A DNA stretch of 64,000 nucleotides, taken from NCBI GenBank assembly GCA_934590165.1, contig CAKTOO010000001.1, forward strand, positions 1 through 64,000. The letters are read 5' to 3'. Shown piece by piece: positions 24,478 through 32,294 of this stretch. A program made the translations under genes and the position numbers. The stretch comes from an uncultured Dysosmobacter sp. Its GTDB lineage: Bacteria; Bacillota; Clostridia; Oscillospirales; Oscillospiraceae. Position 1 is the stretch's first letter, and the number at the start of each line of letters is the position of its first letter. The notes beneath the pieces are model-generated. The model was not told the origin of the DNA. It saw only the letters and a list, made by a program, of their open reading frames with translations, and searched no databases.

Positions 24478-25508
24478 ACCGTCAGTGTCACCTCATCTCC
24501 CGTTCTATATTCCTTTCCCCCGCGATACCGGATCTCCAGCACTCCTTCATCCGCTCGGTTCCGGAGCATCATGCGCATTTCCATTCCCTGGTATTCGATC
24601 TCGTGGATCGTGGCCCGGACGCCTTCGCCGCCATTTTCCGCAATGGTGAGATTTTCCGGCTTGACAGGATAGCGGCCCTCCTTATGGAACACCTCCGCAA
24701 TACCGGCTCCGTTCCATCTCGCTCGGGAACCTGCGGGAGTAAACACATCCCCCTCCCAGGAGCCGGGAATCAGGTTGGAACGCCCCACAAACTTCGCCAC
24801 AAACGGCGTCGCGGGTGCGCCATAGATCTCTCTGGGAGTGCCTATCTGCTCGATCTGGCCATGATTCATCACTACGATCCGGTCTGCCAACGCCAAGGCC
24901 TCCGACTGGTCGTGCGTGACATAAACAACTGTTACCTTTGTTTTTTGATGAAGCTCTTTGATCTCGCGCCGCATCTCCACCCGCAGCTCCGTATCCAGAT
25001 TACTCAGAGGTTCGTCCATCAAAAGCAGATCCGGGTTCACAGACAGTGCTCTCGCCAACGCCACGCGCTGGCGCTGGCCGCCGGAAAGCTGGGAGGGCAG
25101 CCGCTTTTCCATCCCGGTGAGTCCCACCATTTCAATCAGCTCTTTTACCCGCATGTCGCAATCGCTGCGAATCTCCTGAGAAACGAATTTGCTGTTCTTG
25201 ATGGGAAACTCTATGTTTTTCTTCACGCTCATATGGGGCCATAAGGCATACGACTGGAATACCATGCTGATGAAACGCTCATTGGGCGGCAATACATATT
25301 CTTTGTTTGCCACCACCTGTTCGCCGATGCGGATCTCGCCGGCAGACGGCCTGTTAAAGCCCGCCAGCAACCGAAGGAGCGTCGTTTTTCCGCATCCGGA
25401 AGGACCTAAAATCGCAATGAATTCCCCTTCTTCGATCTTAAAGCTGATGTCGTTCAGCGCCTTAAAACCGTTAAAGTCCATAATAATGTTCCGGATCTCC
25501 GTACTCAT
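24474..25508 (-). CDS. ABC transporter ATP-binding protein, importer 2
   Basis: 344 residues: Walker A GPSGCGKT (35-42), FQSYALWPHM Q-loop, LSGGQRQR signature, LLLMDEPLSNLD Walker B, H-loop THD, and a TOBE domain (about 240-344). It overlaps the permease stop and the hydrolase start by four bases each, so translation is tightly coupled. Same family as the ATPase at 14820 but clearly a separate gene, not a recent duplicate. Confidence 0.96.
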   Translation of the reverse strand: MSTEIRNIIMDFNGFKALNDISFKIEEGEFIAILGPSGCGKTTLLRLLAGFNRPSAGEIRIGEQVVANKEYVLPPNERFISMVFQSYALWPHMSVKKNIEFPIKNSKFVSQEIRSDCDMRVKELIEMVGLTGMEKRLPSQLSGGQRQRVALARALSVNPDLLLMDEPLSNLDTELRVEMRREIKELHQKTKVTVVYVTHDQSEALALADRIVVMNHGQIEQIGTPREIYGAPATPFVAKFVGRSNLIPGSWEGDVFTPAGSRARWNGAGIAEVFHKEGRYPVKPENLTIAENGGEGVRATIHEIEYQGMEMRMMLRNRADEGVLEIRYRGGKEYRTGDEVTLTV

Positions 25509-27229
25509 GTCGCATTCCTCCCCGTATACTTTCTAAGGACAGCTGAAATCCAGCGGTAGACCAAGACAAGCGCAAGGATCGTCAGGCAGACCACCGATGA
25601 GAGCGCGCAGGCATACGTCGTATAGCCCGCGGAAGTGTAATTATAGATCACAACGCCCAGCGTTTCAGAACCGGCAGACCACAGCAAGGAAGATGTAGTC
25701 AGCTCCGTAAGCGCGTTGATGAACACAAGGCCCATGCCGGAAACAGTCGCCGGGAAGATCAGCGGAATGATCACCGCCGTCCATTTTTTCCAGAACCCCG
25801 CCCCGCAGATCTCAGCCGCTTCCTCCATGGAAACATCGGTCTGCAGCACACCCGTTGTGCTGTTTCGGATCTGCAAGGAAGTGAACCGCACCACATAGGA
25901 CACCAGCAGCATAAAAACCGTGGCATAAATCGTTTTGTGGATAATCGGCAGTGGGCTTGCCCATGTCAAAATCAGCGCAAGGCCCAAAATGATGCCGGGA
26001 ATGGAGTAGGGAACAGAGATGATGCTTTCAACCACGCGGATCAGCTTTGTGGGGCGCCGCACCATCAGATACGCCACGATCGTTCCGGCCACAACGCAGA
26101 TTGCCGCTGTGGAAAAGCTGAGGATCAAGCTGTTTTTAATGGCGTTGAAGCTTTTGGGATTGCTGAACACGAATGCGAAATTGCCCAGAGTCATGTTATT
26201 CAGGTGATAACCGCCGCCGATGCCCTTCATAAAAGAAGTCAGGATCAGTGTCAGCAGCGGCACAAAGTTAATCACAAAAATGGCGATCCAGATCAGGGCT
26301 TCCACAAAAATTTTCTTATTATGCAAAAAGAAGCGGGGATTCATATCCTCCAGATCCGTCTGCATCGTCTGGAACATCTTCGCCACGCGCCAGAGGATCA
26401 GGGAGCTCAAGACACCGATGACGGCGAGGATCACGGATTTCGCCGCCGCCTCACTGAAGTTATTGCCGGAAAAAGAAATGATCGTCTGATAGATATCCGT
26501 GGAAAGCACGGTGATGCGGGCCGGGATCCCCAAGAAGGCAACCGTTCCAAAATTATCCAGGCAGGAGATGAACACCAGCAGCAGGCCGTTGGCGATGCCG
26601 GACAGTGACATTGGCAGTGTCACCTTAAAGAAGGTGCGGAGCTTGTTGCATCCGGAAATGGCCGCCGCCAATTCCATGTCTGTGGAAATTTTCCGGAAGG
26701 TGCTCAGGGTCAGTGTATAGATCAAAGGGTACTTCGTCACGGAGAACACAAAGATAATGCCCCAGTAGGAGTAAATGTTCGGCATGGTGGCATTCGGCAA
26801 AATATCCTTGAGCACCGTGGCGATCAATCCGCCTTTTGCGAAAAACTGCATCCACGCCAGCGTAATGATATAGCCCGGAATGATCAGCGGCAGCAGCAGC
26901 GTATAATGGATCAGTTTCTTTCCGCGAATATCGGCATATGCCACGAAGTAGGCCATCGTGACGCCGATCAAGGATGCGAAAAAAGACGACATCAGATTGA
27001 TGTACAGGGTATCCCGGATCACTTTCAGCATTTTTGCATTTGTCAGCAATTCGCGGAATATCGCCAAGCTGATATGTCCGTCTACCCGAAAGGCTACCAC
27101 AGCCAGTTTATACATAGGCAGGAAAAACAGGCCAAAAACAGCCAACAGCCCAAACGTTGCAAGAAGATAAACGGATATCTGGCGGAAAATGCCCCCCTTT
27201 CCGCCAGCCGATGAAGATAATCTCGCCAT
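25505..27229 (-). CDS. Fused two-domain ABC transporter permease, importer 2
   Basis: 574 residues with about twelve transmembrane helices in two tandem permease domains. The EAA-type loops read MELAAAISGCNKLRTFFKVTLP in the first half and EEAAEICGAGFWKKW in the second. It forms the channel for the lipoprotein encoded upstream (27307-28371) and the ATPase encoded downstream. The ribosome site is weak. Confidence 0.95.
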   Translation of the reverse strand: MARLSSSAGGKGGIFRQISVYLLATFGLLAVFGLFFLPMYKLAVVAFRVDGHISLAIFRELLTNAKMLKVIRDTLYINLMSSFFASLIGVTMAYFVAYADIRGKKLIHYTLLLPLIIPGYIITLAWMQFFAKGGLIATVLKDILPNATMPNIYSYWGIIFVFSVTKYPLIYTLTLSTFRKISTDMELAAAISGCNKLRTFFKVTLPMSLSGIANGLLLVFISCLDNFGTVAFLGIPARITVLSTDIYQTIISFSGNNFSEAAAKSVILAVIGVLSSLILWRVAKMFQTMQTDLEDMNPRFFLHNKKIFVEALIWIAIFVINFVPLLTLILTSFMKGIGGGYHLNNMTLGNFAFVFSNPKSFNAIKNSLILSFSTAAICVVAGTIVAYLMVRRPTKLIRVVESIISVPYSIPGIILGLALILTWASPLPIIHKTIYATVFMLLVSYVVRFTSLQIRNSTTGVLQTDVSMEEAAEICGAGFWKKWTAVIIPLIFPATVSGMGLVFINALTELTTSSLLWSAGSETLGVVIYNYTSAGYTTYACALSSVVCLTILALVLVYRWISAVLRKYTGRNAT

Positions 27230-27306
27230 ACAAATCCCACTTTCTGAAGAATAACAGCCGGGCCGCCCTCCGCCGGGAAAGGCGGCCCAGCTGTTGAATA
27301 TTTCTC

Positions 27307-28371
27307 TTAGAAGCCGAACATCTGCGCGAACTTCTCCTTCTCTCCTTCGCGGGCCTCAAACAGCTCCTTTGCGTCGGAGATCAGATTCACACGTTCTTCG
27401 ACCGCCAGGCTGCCCTCCGGGACCTCCATGCCCTTGCGGATAGGCGCCTTGCCGATCATTTCACGCCCCAGCGTCTGGATCTCCTCAGACAACATGAAGT
27501 CCACGAACGCCTGGGCAGCCGTCAGATTATCCGTCGTACTCGTGATTCCTATGGGGTCCGCGGTAGCAGGCACACCTTCCTTAGGATACACAAACGCGAG
27601 CGGAGAGCCGCTGGCGGCACCTGCCAGTGCGTTGGAATCGCAAGCGATGCCATAAGCATTTTCGCCGGAAGCCACAGAGTTGATGACGCCGCCGTTGCCA
27701 TTGACGATCATCACCTCATTGTTCAGCAGCCCCTCGTAGTATTCCCAACCAATGCCTTCCGTGCGCGTCAGCTCCAGCAGCATATTCGCCGCGGTTCCGG
27801 AGTAGAGCGGGTTGGGCATAACGGTATTGGCCTTTGCCTCATCTTTCAGCAGGTCGAACCAGCTTGTCGGAGCCTCCTTGACCAGGTCGGTATTATAGAC
27901 GATACCCATGGCCGCAGGGAATGTACCGTAGTAATAGTGTTCAGGGTCCACAAATTCCGTATAAATGTTGCCCAGCTCGGGAGAATCATACGGCTGTAGC
28001 AGGTCATTGGCCTTCAAATTTTCAAAAGTAGCGGCATCAGACACCATGATCAGGTCCGCCTGAATACTGTTGGTCATTTTTTCAGCCATAATCTTGCTGA
28101 CCACTTCTTCTGTGCCGGATCGATAATACTCCGCGTTTGCCTCGGGGTATTTTTCGTTGAACTTTGCGCACACCTCGGAAATGAATGCATCTTCCGCAGA
28201 AGTATAGATCATCAAATTGCCGGAGACAACAGGTTCTTTGGAATCTTCAGCAGCGGTATCCGCCGGAGCTTCAGATGGTGCTTCCTCCTTCTTGCCTCCG
28301 CAGCCAGCCAGGCTCAGGGCCATTGCAAGGGTGAGGAACAGAGAGAACAATCGGGTAATTTTACGGTTCAT
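27307..28371 (-). CDS. ABC transporter substrate-binding lipoprotein, importer 2
   Basis: 354 residues: lipoprotein signal with lipobox LAGC, a Glu/Ala/Pro-rich linker, and a solute-binding domain of the ferric/organophosphate group starting LMIYTSAEDAFISEVCAKFNEKYP. It is the first gene of the operon binding protein-permease-ATPase-hydrolase-LacI. The ATG at 28371 has AAAGGAG; the longer frame upstream would remove the signal from the N-terminus. Control by LacI and the linked hydrolase argue against iron as substrate. Confidence 0.94.
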   Translation of the reverse strand: MNRKITRLFSLFLTLAMALSLAGCGGKKEEAPSEAPADTAAEDSKEPVVSGNLMIYTSAEDAFISEVCAKFNEKYPEANAEYYRSGTEEVVSKIMAEKMTNSIQADLIMVSDAATFENLKANDLLQPYDSPELGNIYTEFVDPEHYYYGTFPAAMGIVYNTDLVKEAPTSWFDLLKDEAKANTVMPNPLYSGTAANMLLELTRTEGIGWEYYEGLLNNEVMIVNGNGGVINSVASGENAYGIACDSNALAGAASGSPLAFVYPKEGVPATADPIGITSTTDNLTAAQAFVDFMLSEEIQTLGREMIGKAPIRKGMEVPEGSLAVEERVNLISDAKELFEAREGEKEKFAQMFGF

Positions 28372-28397
28372 AGTAGTTTCTCCTTTCATCCTTAAAA

Positions 28398-28411
28398 TGT
28401 TCACGTTAACA
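28398..28411. promoter_or_regulatory. LacI-type operator O1 of importer 2
   Basis: TGTTCACGTTAACA, inside a longer dyad AAAATGTT...AACATTTT (28394-28415). It lies about 27-40 bases downstream of the predicted transcript start, where bound repressor would block elongation. Confidence 0.75.
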
Positions 28412-28444
28412 TTTTGAGAAGCACGTGCGCTACCTCACACAATC

Positions 28445-28474
28445 AGTATACTTGATGCATTTCAGAAAAGTCAA
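28445..28474 (-). promoter_or_regulatory. Promoter of importer 2 operon
   Basis: TTGACT (28469-28474), 18-base spacer, TATACT (28445-28450) on the minus strand, about 75 bases before the lipoprotein gene. Confidence 0.75.
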
Positions 28475-28596
28475 CAAAATATTAAACTTTAAAACCGCCA
28501 AAAATTTCCTAATTTTTTTGATATTTTCACAAATTTCAGGTGTTTTTTGATTTTGTTTTTCTCCACCGGCATTTGTTCTTGCCGCTTTTCATTGAA

Positions 28597-28610
28597 TGTT
28601 CACGTTAACA
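28597..28610. promoter_or_regulatory. LacI-type operator O2 of importer 2
   Basis: Second exact copy of TGTTCACGTTAACA, 199 bases from the first, upstream of the promoter. The spacing, near 19 helical turns, suits a repression loop. Confidence 0.72.
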
Positions 28611-28928
28611 ATCGTGCAAGCCGAGGTGATACGCCGGCGCAGCGTTTTCCATTGTAAAATCCGCCCGACGCAGCACGTTCTTCTTTTTTGGAAATGATCC
28701 GATCTCTGAGATCAAAACGAGTATAACCCGGCAGTCTGCAAAAGTTCCACCAAAGTTTCGAAAAAATTTGGTTAAATGTTCAAAAATGCGCCTTCACGGA
28801 GAAATCATCCCCCGCTCGCAAAAGCCCTCTGCCCTTTTGCCAGAATTCTTAACAACAACTGAACGGGCCTCTTCTTTCCTCCCGTGGTATCATAGTCCAT
28901 TATCACATTTTCAGAAAGAGGAGGTCCT

Positions 28929-29828
28929 ATGAAACAACACCGGATTTCTTTTCGCGCCGTCCTGTCCAAGCTGCGGCCCTTGAACTTTTTGCTGCTGCTG
29001 GCCGCCGGTATCGTCAACGCCATCGGCGTCACCATGTTTCTGGCGCCGGTCCAGCTGTACGACAGCGGCATTTCCGGCACCTCCATGCTGCTGTGGCAGG
29101 TCACGCCGGAGGAATACACTCTGTCGCTGTTTTTGCTGCTTTTGAATATCCCGCTGTTCCTGTTCGGACTGAAAAAGCAGGGTGCCGTGTTCACCATTTA
29201 CTCCGTCTGGGCGGTGTTCGTCTATTCCGCCGCCTCTTTCGTCATCACAGATATTCTGCCGGTGGATGTAGCCACCGCCTCCCCCTTCGCCGGACAGGAC
29301 CTGCTGCTGTGCGCCCTGTTCGGCGGCCTTATCTCCGGCATCGGCAGTGGCATGACCATCCGCTTCGGCGGCGCCATCGACGGCGTGGAGGTCATGGCGG
29401 TCATCTTTGCCAAGAGGCTGGGGCTCACCGTAGGTACCTTCGTGATGATCTATAACGCGCTGTTGTACATCGTCATCGGCTGCGTGTTCCACAGCTGGGT
29501 CCTGCCACTGTACTCCATCGTCACCTACTGTGTGGCTATCAAGGCCGTAGACTTCATCGTGGAGGGCCTGGACAAGGCCAAGTCCGCCATGATCGTCACC
29601 AGCCGGGCCGATGAGATCAGTGAAGCGCTGTCCGAGGCCTTTGGCCGGGGCATCACCCATATCGGCGCCAAGGGCTACTACTCCGGTGCAGACCGGACCA
29701 TCATCTATTTCGTGGTAAACCGCTTCCAAATCGGCCGCTTGAAGGCCATCGTCACAGAGCTGGACCCCGACGCCTTTCTGACCATCTCTGAGGTCTCCGA
29801 CGTGCTGGGCCGGAGCGTACAGAAATAA
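28929..29828 (+). CDS. YitT family membrane protein
   Basis: 299 residues: five or six transmembrane helices in the N-terminal 200 residues (YitT/DUF161 domain, with GGAIDGVEVMAV) and a cytoplasmic C-terminal DUF2179 domain (about 210-295, KSAMIVTSRADEI...DAFLTISEVSDVLGR). The biochemical role of the family is not established. GAGGAGG lies directly before the ATG. It is a single-gene unit followed by a GC-rich hairpin. Confidence 0.93.
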   Translation: MKQHRISFRAVLSKLRPLNFLLLLAAGIVNAIGVTMFLAPVQLYDSGISGTSMLLWQVTPEEYTLSLFLLLLNIPLFLFGLKKQGAVFTIYSVWAVFVYSAASFVITDILPVDVATASPFAGQDLLLCALFGGLISGIGSGMTIRFGGAIDGVEVMAVIFAKRLGLTVGTFVMIYNALLYIVIGCVFHSWVLPLYSIVTYCVAIKAVDFIVEGLDKAKSAMIVTSRADEISEALSEAFGRGITHIGAKGYYSGADRTIIYFVVNRFQIGRLKAIVTELDPDAFLTISEVSDVLGRSVQK

Positions 29829-29831
29829 ACG

Positions 29832-29857
29832 AACCCCCCGCCGTGGCGGGGGTGTTT
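29832..29857. terminator. Hairpin between YitT gene and the 51-residue protein gene
   Basis: CCCCCGCC pairs with GGCGGGGG, followed on the plus strand by TGTTTC. It touches the stop codon of the minus-strand small gene. Confidence 0.6.
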
Positions 29858-30012
29858 CACGTTTCCGCATCCTCCAGGTACGTTTCCTCCGCGTCGATCT
29901 GCGCCTGGCGCAGGATGTCCTTCGCCCCGCCCACGTTCAGTTCCTCCAGGGCGTCCAGCGCATCGGTGGCGGCGTTGAACAATTTTGCGTAGAGCTTTTG
30001 ATAATCGGCCAT
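29857..30012 (-). CDS. Small 51-residue acidic helical protein
   Basis: 51 residues from ATG at 30012, with AAGGAG eight bases before it. Predicted all-helical and acidic, no membrane segment. It clearly resembles the partial protein at 63845-64000 (shared pattern Y--LY--LF-A--DA-D-LE, then AQ--AEE), so there are two family members in the window. It is divergent from an Arc-like ribbon-helix-helix gene, and a dyad of AGATAT lies just after its predicted transcript start. Function unknown; a role linked to the neighbouring regulator is possible. Confidence 0.85.
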   Translation of the reverse strand: MADYQKLYAKLFNAATDALDALEELNVGGAKDILRQAQIDAEETYLEDAET

Positions 30013-30041
30013 TGTCGTCTCCTTCTAAATAGACTTATTTT

Positions 30042-30058
30042 AGATATGTTTTATATCT
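30042..30058. promoter_or_regulatory. AGATAT dyad between the divergent small genes
   Basis: AGATATGTTTTATATCT; a further ATATATCT lies at 30103-30110. Ribbon-helix-helix proteins bind such short dyads, so the gene at 30127 may control both promoters. Confidence 0.5.
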
Positions 30059-30067
30059 GTTTTTTCC

Positions 30068-30096
30068 ATAATAGCACATATCAGCCATAAAGTAAA
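30068..30096 (-). promoter_or_regulatory. Promoter of the 51-residue protein gene
   Basis: TTTACT (30091-30096), 17-base spacer, TATTAT (30068-30073) on the minus strand. Confidence 0.65.
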
Positions 30097-30126
30097 CACA
30101 TCATATATCTAATTTGAGGTGTTATT

Positions 30127-30288
30127 ATGGCCATCAAAAGTCTCTCCATCCGAATCGACGAAGAAATGCTGCACAAGCTGCATGTCGTGGCTGACTATGA
30201 AGGCCGGTCTGCAAACAGCCAGATTCTGGTCCTGATTCGGGACGCTATTGAAGCCTACGAAGAAAAGCATGGCGAGATCAAGCTCTAA
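30127..30288 (+). CDS. Arc-like ribbon-helix-helix DNA-binding protein
   Basis: 53 residues: the start AIKSLSIRIDEEMLHKLHVVADYEGRS is the beta-strand and helix A of an Arc/MetJ fold, followed by helix B with the Asn-Ser-Gln turn typical of Arc-family proteins. It should dimerise and bind operator DNA. A GAGGTG site precedes the ATG. Such proteins often serve as antitoxins or phage regulators; here the divergent partner is an acidic 51-residue protein. Confidence 0.88.
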   Translation: MAIKSLSIRIDEEMLHKLHVVADYEGRSANSQILVLIRDAIEAYEEKHGEIKL

Positions 30289-30298
30289 CGGTGTCAAC

Positions 30299-30332
30299 AA
30301 AAATCCCCGGAGTAAAACTCCGGGGATTTTTT
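30299..30332. terminator. Bidirectional terminator after the Arc-like gene
   Basis: AAAAATCCCCGGAGT pairs with ACTCCGGGGATTTTT, loop AAA, T-runs on both strands. It also serves the GGGtGRT operon ending at 30351. Confidence 0.93.
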
Positions 30333-30350
30333 ACGCTTAGTATTGAAAAA

Positions 30351-31349
30351 TCACTTCTGGCTTTCCGCAACAGCCACGGCCACGGCGACGGTAGCGCCCA
30401 CCATGGGGTTGTTGCCCATGCCCAGGAAGCCCATCATTTCCACATGGGCGGGCACGGAGGAGGAGCCAGCGAACTGGGCGTCGGAGTGCATCCGGCCCAT
30501 GGTGTCGGTCATGCCATAGCTGGCGGGGCCGGCGGCCATGTTATCGGGATGCAGGGTGCGGCCGGTGCCGCCGCCGGAGGCCACAGAGAAGTACTTCTTG
30601 CCCTGCTCAATGCATTCCTTCTTATAGGTGCCGGCAACGGGGTGCTGGAACCGGGTGGGGTTGGTGGAGTTGCCGGTGATGGACACGTCCACGCCCTCGT
30701 GGTGCATGATGGCCACGCCCTCGCGGACATCGTCAGCACCGTAGCAGCGGACAGCGGAACGCTCCCCGTCGGAGTACTTGACCTCGCGGACGATGTTCAG
30801 CTCGCCGGTGTAGTAGTCGAACTGAGTCTGTACGTAGGTGAAACCGTTGATGCGGGAGATGATCTGGGCGGCGTCCTTGCCCAGGCCGTTCAGGATGACC
30901 CGCAGGGGCTCCTTGCGGGCCTTGTTGGCGTTGCGGACGATGCCGATGGCACCCTCGGCGGCGGCGAAGGACTCGTGGCCGGCCAGGAAGGCGAAGCACT
31001 TGGTCTCGTCCCGCAGCAGCATGGCGCCCAGGTTGCCGTGGCCCAGACCCACCTTGCGGTCCTCGGCCACGGAGCCGGGGATGCAGAAGGCCTGGAGGCC
31101 GATGCCGATGGCCTCTGCGGCCTCGGCGGCGGTCTTAACGCCCTTCTTCAGAGCGATGGCAGCGCCCACACAGTAGGCCCAGCAGGCGTTCTCAAAGCAG
31201 ATGGGCTGAATGCCCTTGACGATGTCGTAGGGGTCGAAGCCGGCGGCCTTGCAAATGTCGCGGCACTCCTCCACACCGGAAATTCCGTACTGGGCCAGGA
31301 CGGAATTGATCTTATCGATTCTTCTCTCGTAGCTTTCAAACAGAGCCAT
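30351..31349 (-). CDS. GGGtGRT family protein
   Basis: 332 residues. The signature GGGTGRT stands near residue 270 in ASGGGTGRTLHPDN, and the protein has several conserved Cys and His residues but no classical CxxC iron-sulfur motif. The family is known by its motif; its function is unproven. It lies 19 bases after a NifU-like scaffold gene, the usual pairing, so a role in metal-cluster assembly or storage is likely. The C-terminus ends in an Ala/Val-rich helix. Confident on family, not on activity. Confidence 0.92.
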   Translation of the reverse strand: MALFESYERRIDKINSVLAQYGISGVEECRDICKAAGFDPYDIVKGIQPICFENACWAYCVGAAIALKKGVKTAAEAAEAIGIGLQAFCIPGSVAEDRKVGLGHGNLGAMLLRDETKCFAFLAGHESFAAAEGAIGIVRNANKARKEPLRVILNGLGKDAAQIISRINGFTYVQTQFDYYTGELNIVREVKYSDGERSAVRCYGADDVREGVAIMHHEGVDVSITGNSTNPTRFQHPVAGTYKKECIEQGKKYFSVASGGGTGRTLHPDNMAAGPASYGMTDTMGRMHSDAQFAGSSSVPAHVEMMGFLGMGNNPMVGATVAVAVAVAESQK

Positions 31350-31368
31350 TTGTCAATTCCTCCTTTTT

Positions 31369-32061
31369 TTACTCGTGACGGGGGTCGATGTACTTGACGG
31401 CGGCGTCGAACTGGCCGTAGTGGCCCTTAGCCTTCTCCAGAGCCTCGTTGGCGTCCACGCCCTTCTTGATGGCGTCCATCATCTTGCCCAGGTTGACGAA
31501 CTCATAGCCGATGATCTCGTTGTCCTTGTTCAGGGCGACGCGGGTGCAGTAGCCCTCGGCCATCTCCAGATAGCGGGGACCCTTGGCCTTCGTGGCCATC
31601 ATGGTGCCCACCTGGGAGCGCAGGCCCTTGCCCAGATCCTCCAGGGAGGCGCCGATGGGCAAGCCGCCCTCGGAAAAGGCCGTCTGGGTGCGGCCGTAGA
31701 CGATCTGCAGGAACAGTTCCCGCATAGCGGTGTTGATGGCATCGCACACCAGGTCGGTGTTCAGCGCCTCCAGGATGGTCTTACCCACCAGGATCTCAGA
31801 CGCCATGGCGGCGGAGTGGGTCATGCCGGAGCAGCCGATTGTCTCCACCAAGGCCTCCTCGATAACGCCGTCCTTCACGTTCAGGGTCAGCTTGCAGGCG
31901 CCCTGCTGGGGAGCGCACCAGCCAATGCCGTGGGTCAGGCCGGAGATGTCCTTAATTTCCTTGGCCTGTACCCACTTGCCCTCCTCGGGGATGGGAGCCG
32001 GACCATGGTATGCGCCCTTGGCAACGGGGCACATATTCTGCACTTCAGTAGAGTAGATCAT
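31369..32061 (-). CDS. NifU-like iron-sulfur cluster assembly scaffold protein
   Basis: 230 residues resembling the NifU/IscU scaffold fold: a conserved Cys in ETIGCSGMTHSAAMASEIL near residue 75, further Cys residues at about 11, 49 and 56, and a C-terminal extension. It would hold nascent Fe-S clusters in the cytoplasm. First gene of a two-gene operon with the GGGtGRT gene, behind a consensus promoter that carries a dyad. No cysteine desulfurase gene is in the operon. Confidence 0.88.
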   Translation of the reverse strand: MIYSTEVQNMCPVAKGAYHGPAPIPEEGKWVQAKEIKDISGLTHGIGWCAPQQGACKLTLNVKDGVIEEALVETIGCSGMTHSAAMASEILVGKTILEALNTDLVCDAINTAMRELFLQIVYGRTQTAFSEGGLPIGASLEDLGKGLRSQVGTMMATKAKGPRYLEMAEGYCTRVALNKDNEIIGYEFVNLGKMMDAIKKGVDANEALEKAKGHYGQFDAAVKYIDPRHE

Positions 32062-32142
32062 GTTTCGTGCTTTCCTTTCCTGTGTTGTATTTTTTCCGGA
32101 ATTTTACCGTTTTCAGGGGGTTCCGGTGTTTTTCCGACCATT

Positions 32143-32171
32143 ATTATATCGGTAAACGATTACCCTGTCAA
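32143..32171 (-). promoter_or_regulatory. Consensus promoter with dyad for the NifU-like/GGGtGRT operon
   Basis: TTGACA (32166-32171), 17-base spacer, TATAAT (32143-32148): full consensus on the minus strand. The spacer contains the perfect dyad GGTAAACGATTACC (32151-32164), so a regulator bound there would block RNA polymerase. Confidence 0.88.
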
Positions 32172-32229
32172 GCAAAGACGAAAATTTCCCATTATCTGAA
32201 ATAGCTGCAATTTTTGCCCGTCAAACAGC

Positions 32230-32262
32230 AAAAAAACGGCCTCCGCCAAAAGACGGAGGCCG
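32230..32262 (-). terminator. Terminator of the pyrophosphatase gene
   Basis: CGGCCTCCG pairs with CGGAGGCCG (32237-32245/32254-32262), followed on the minus strand by seven Ts. Confidence 0.92.
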
Positions 32263-32294
32263 CATCCGGGAACAGCAGCTTTTCGGGAGATGTA

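Larger units (their letters stand above)
28372..28928. other. Regulatory spacer upstream of importer 2
   Basis: AT-rich divergent spacer of 557 bases. It holds the importer 2 promoter (28445-28474), two identical LacI-type operators (28398 and 28597), and a region 28480-28590 with A/T tracts that may be bent. I see no further ORF with a ribosome site and no convincing promoter for the YitT gene. Confidence 0.6.

Noticed and set aside
13525..28371. Iron(III) importers as a firm label for both ABC systems
   Set aside because: No Fur-like box is seen, and LacI control with linked hydrolases points elsewhere; the family alone does not fix the substrate.
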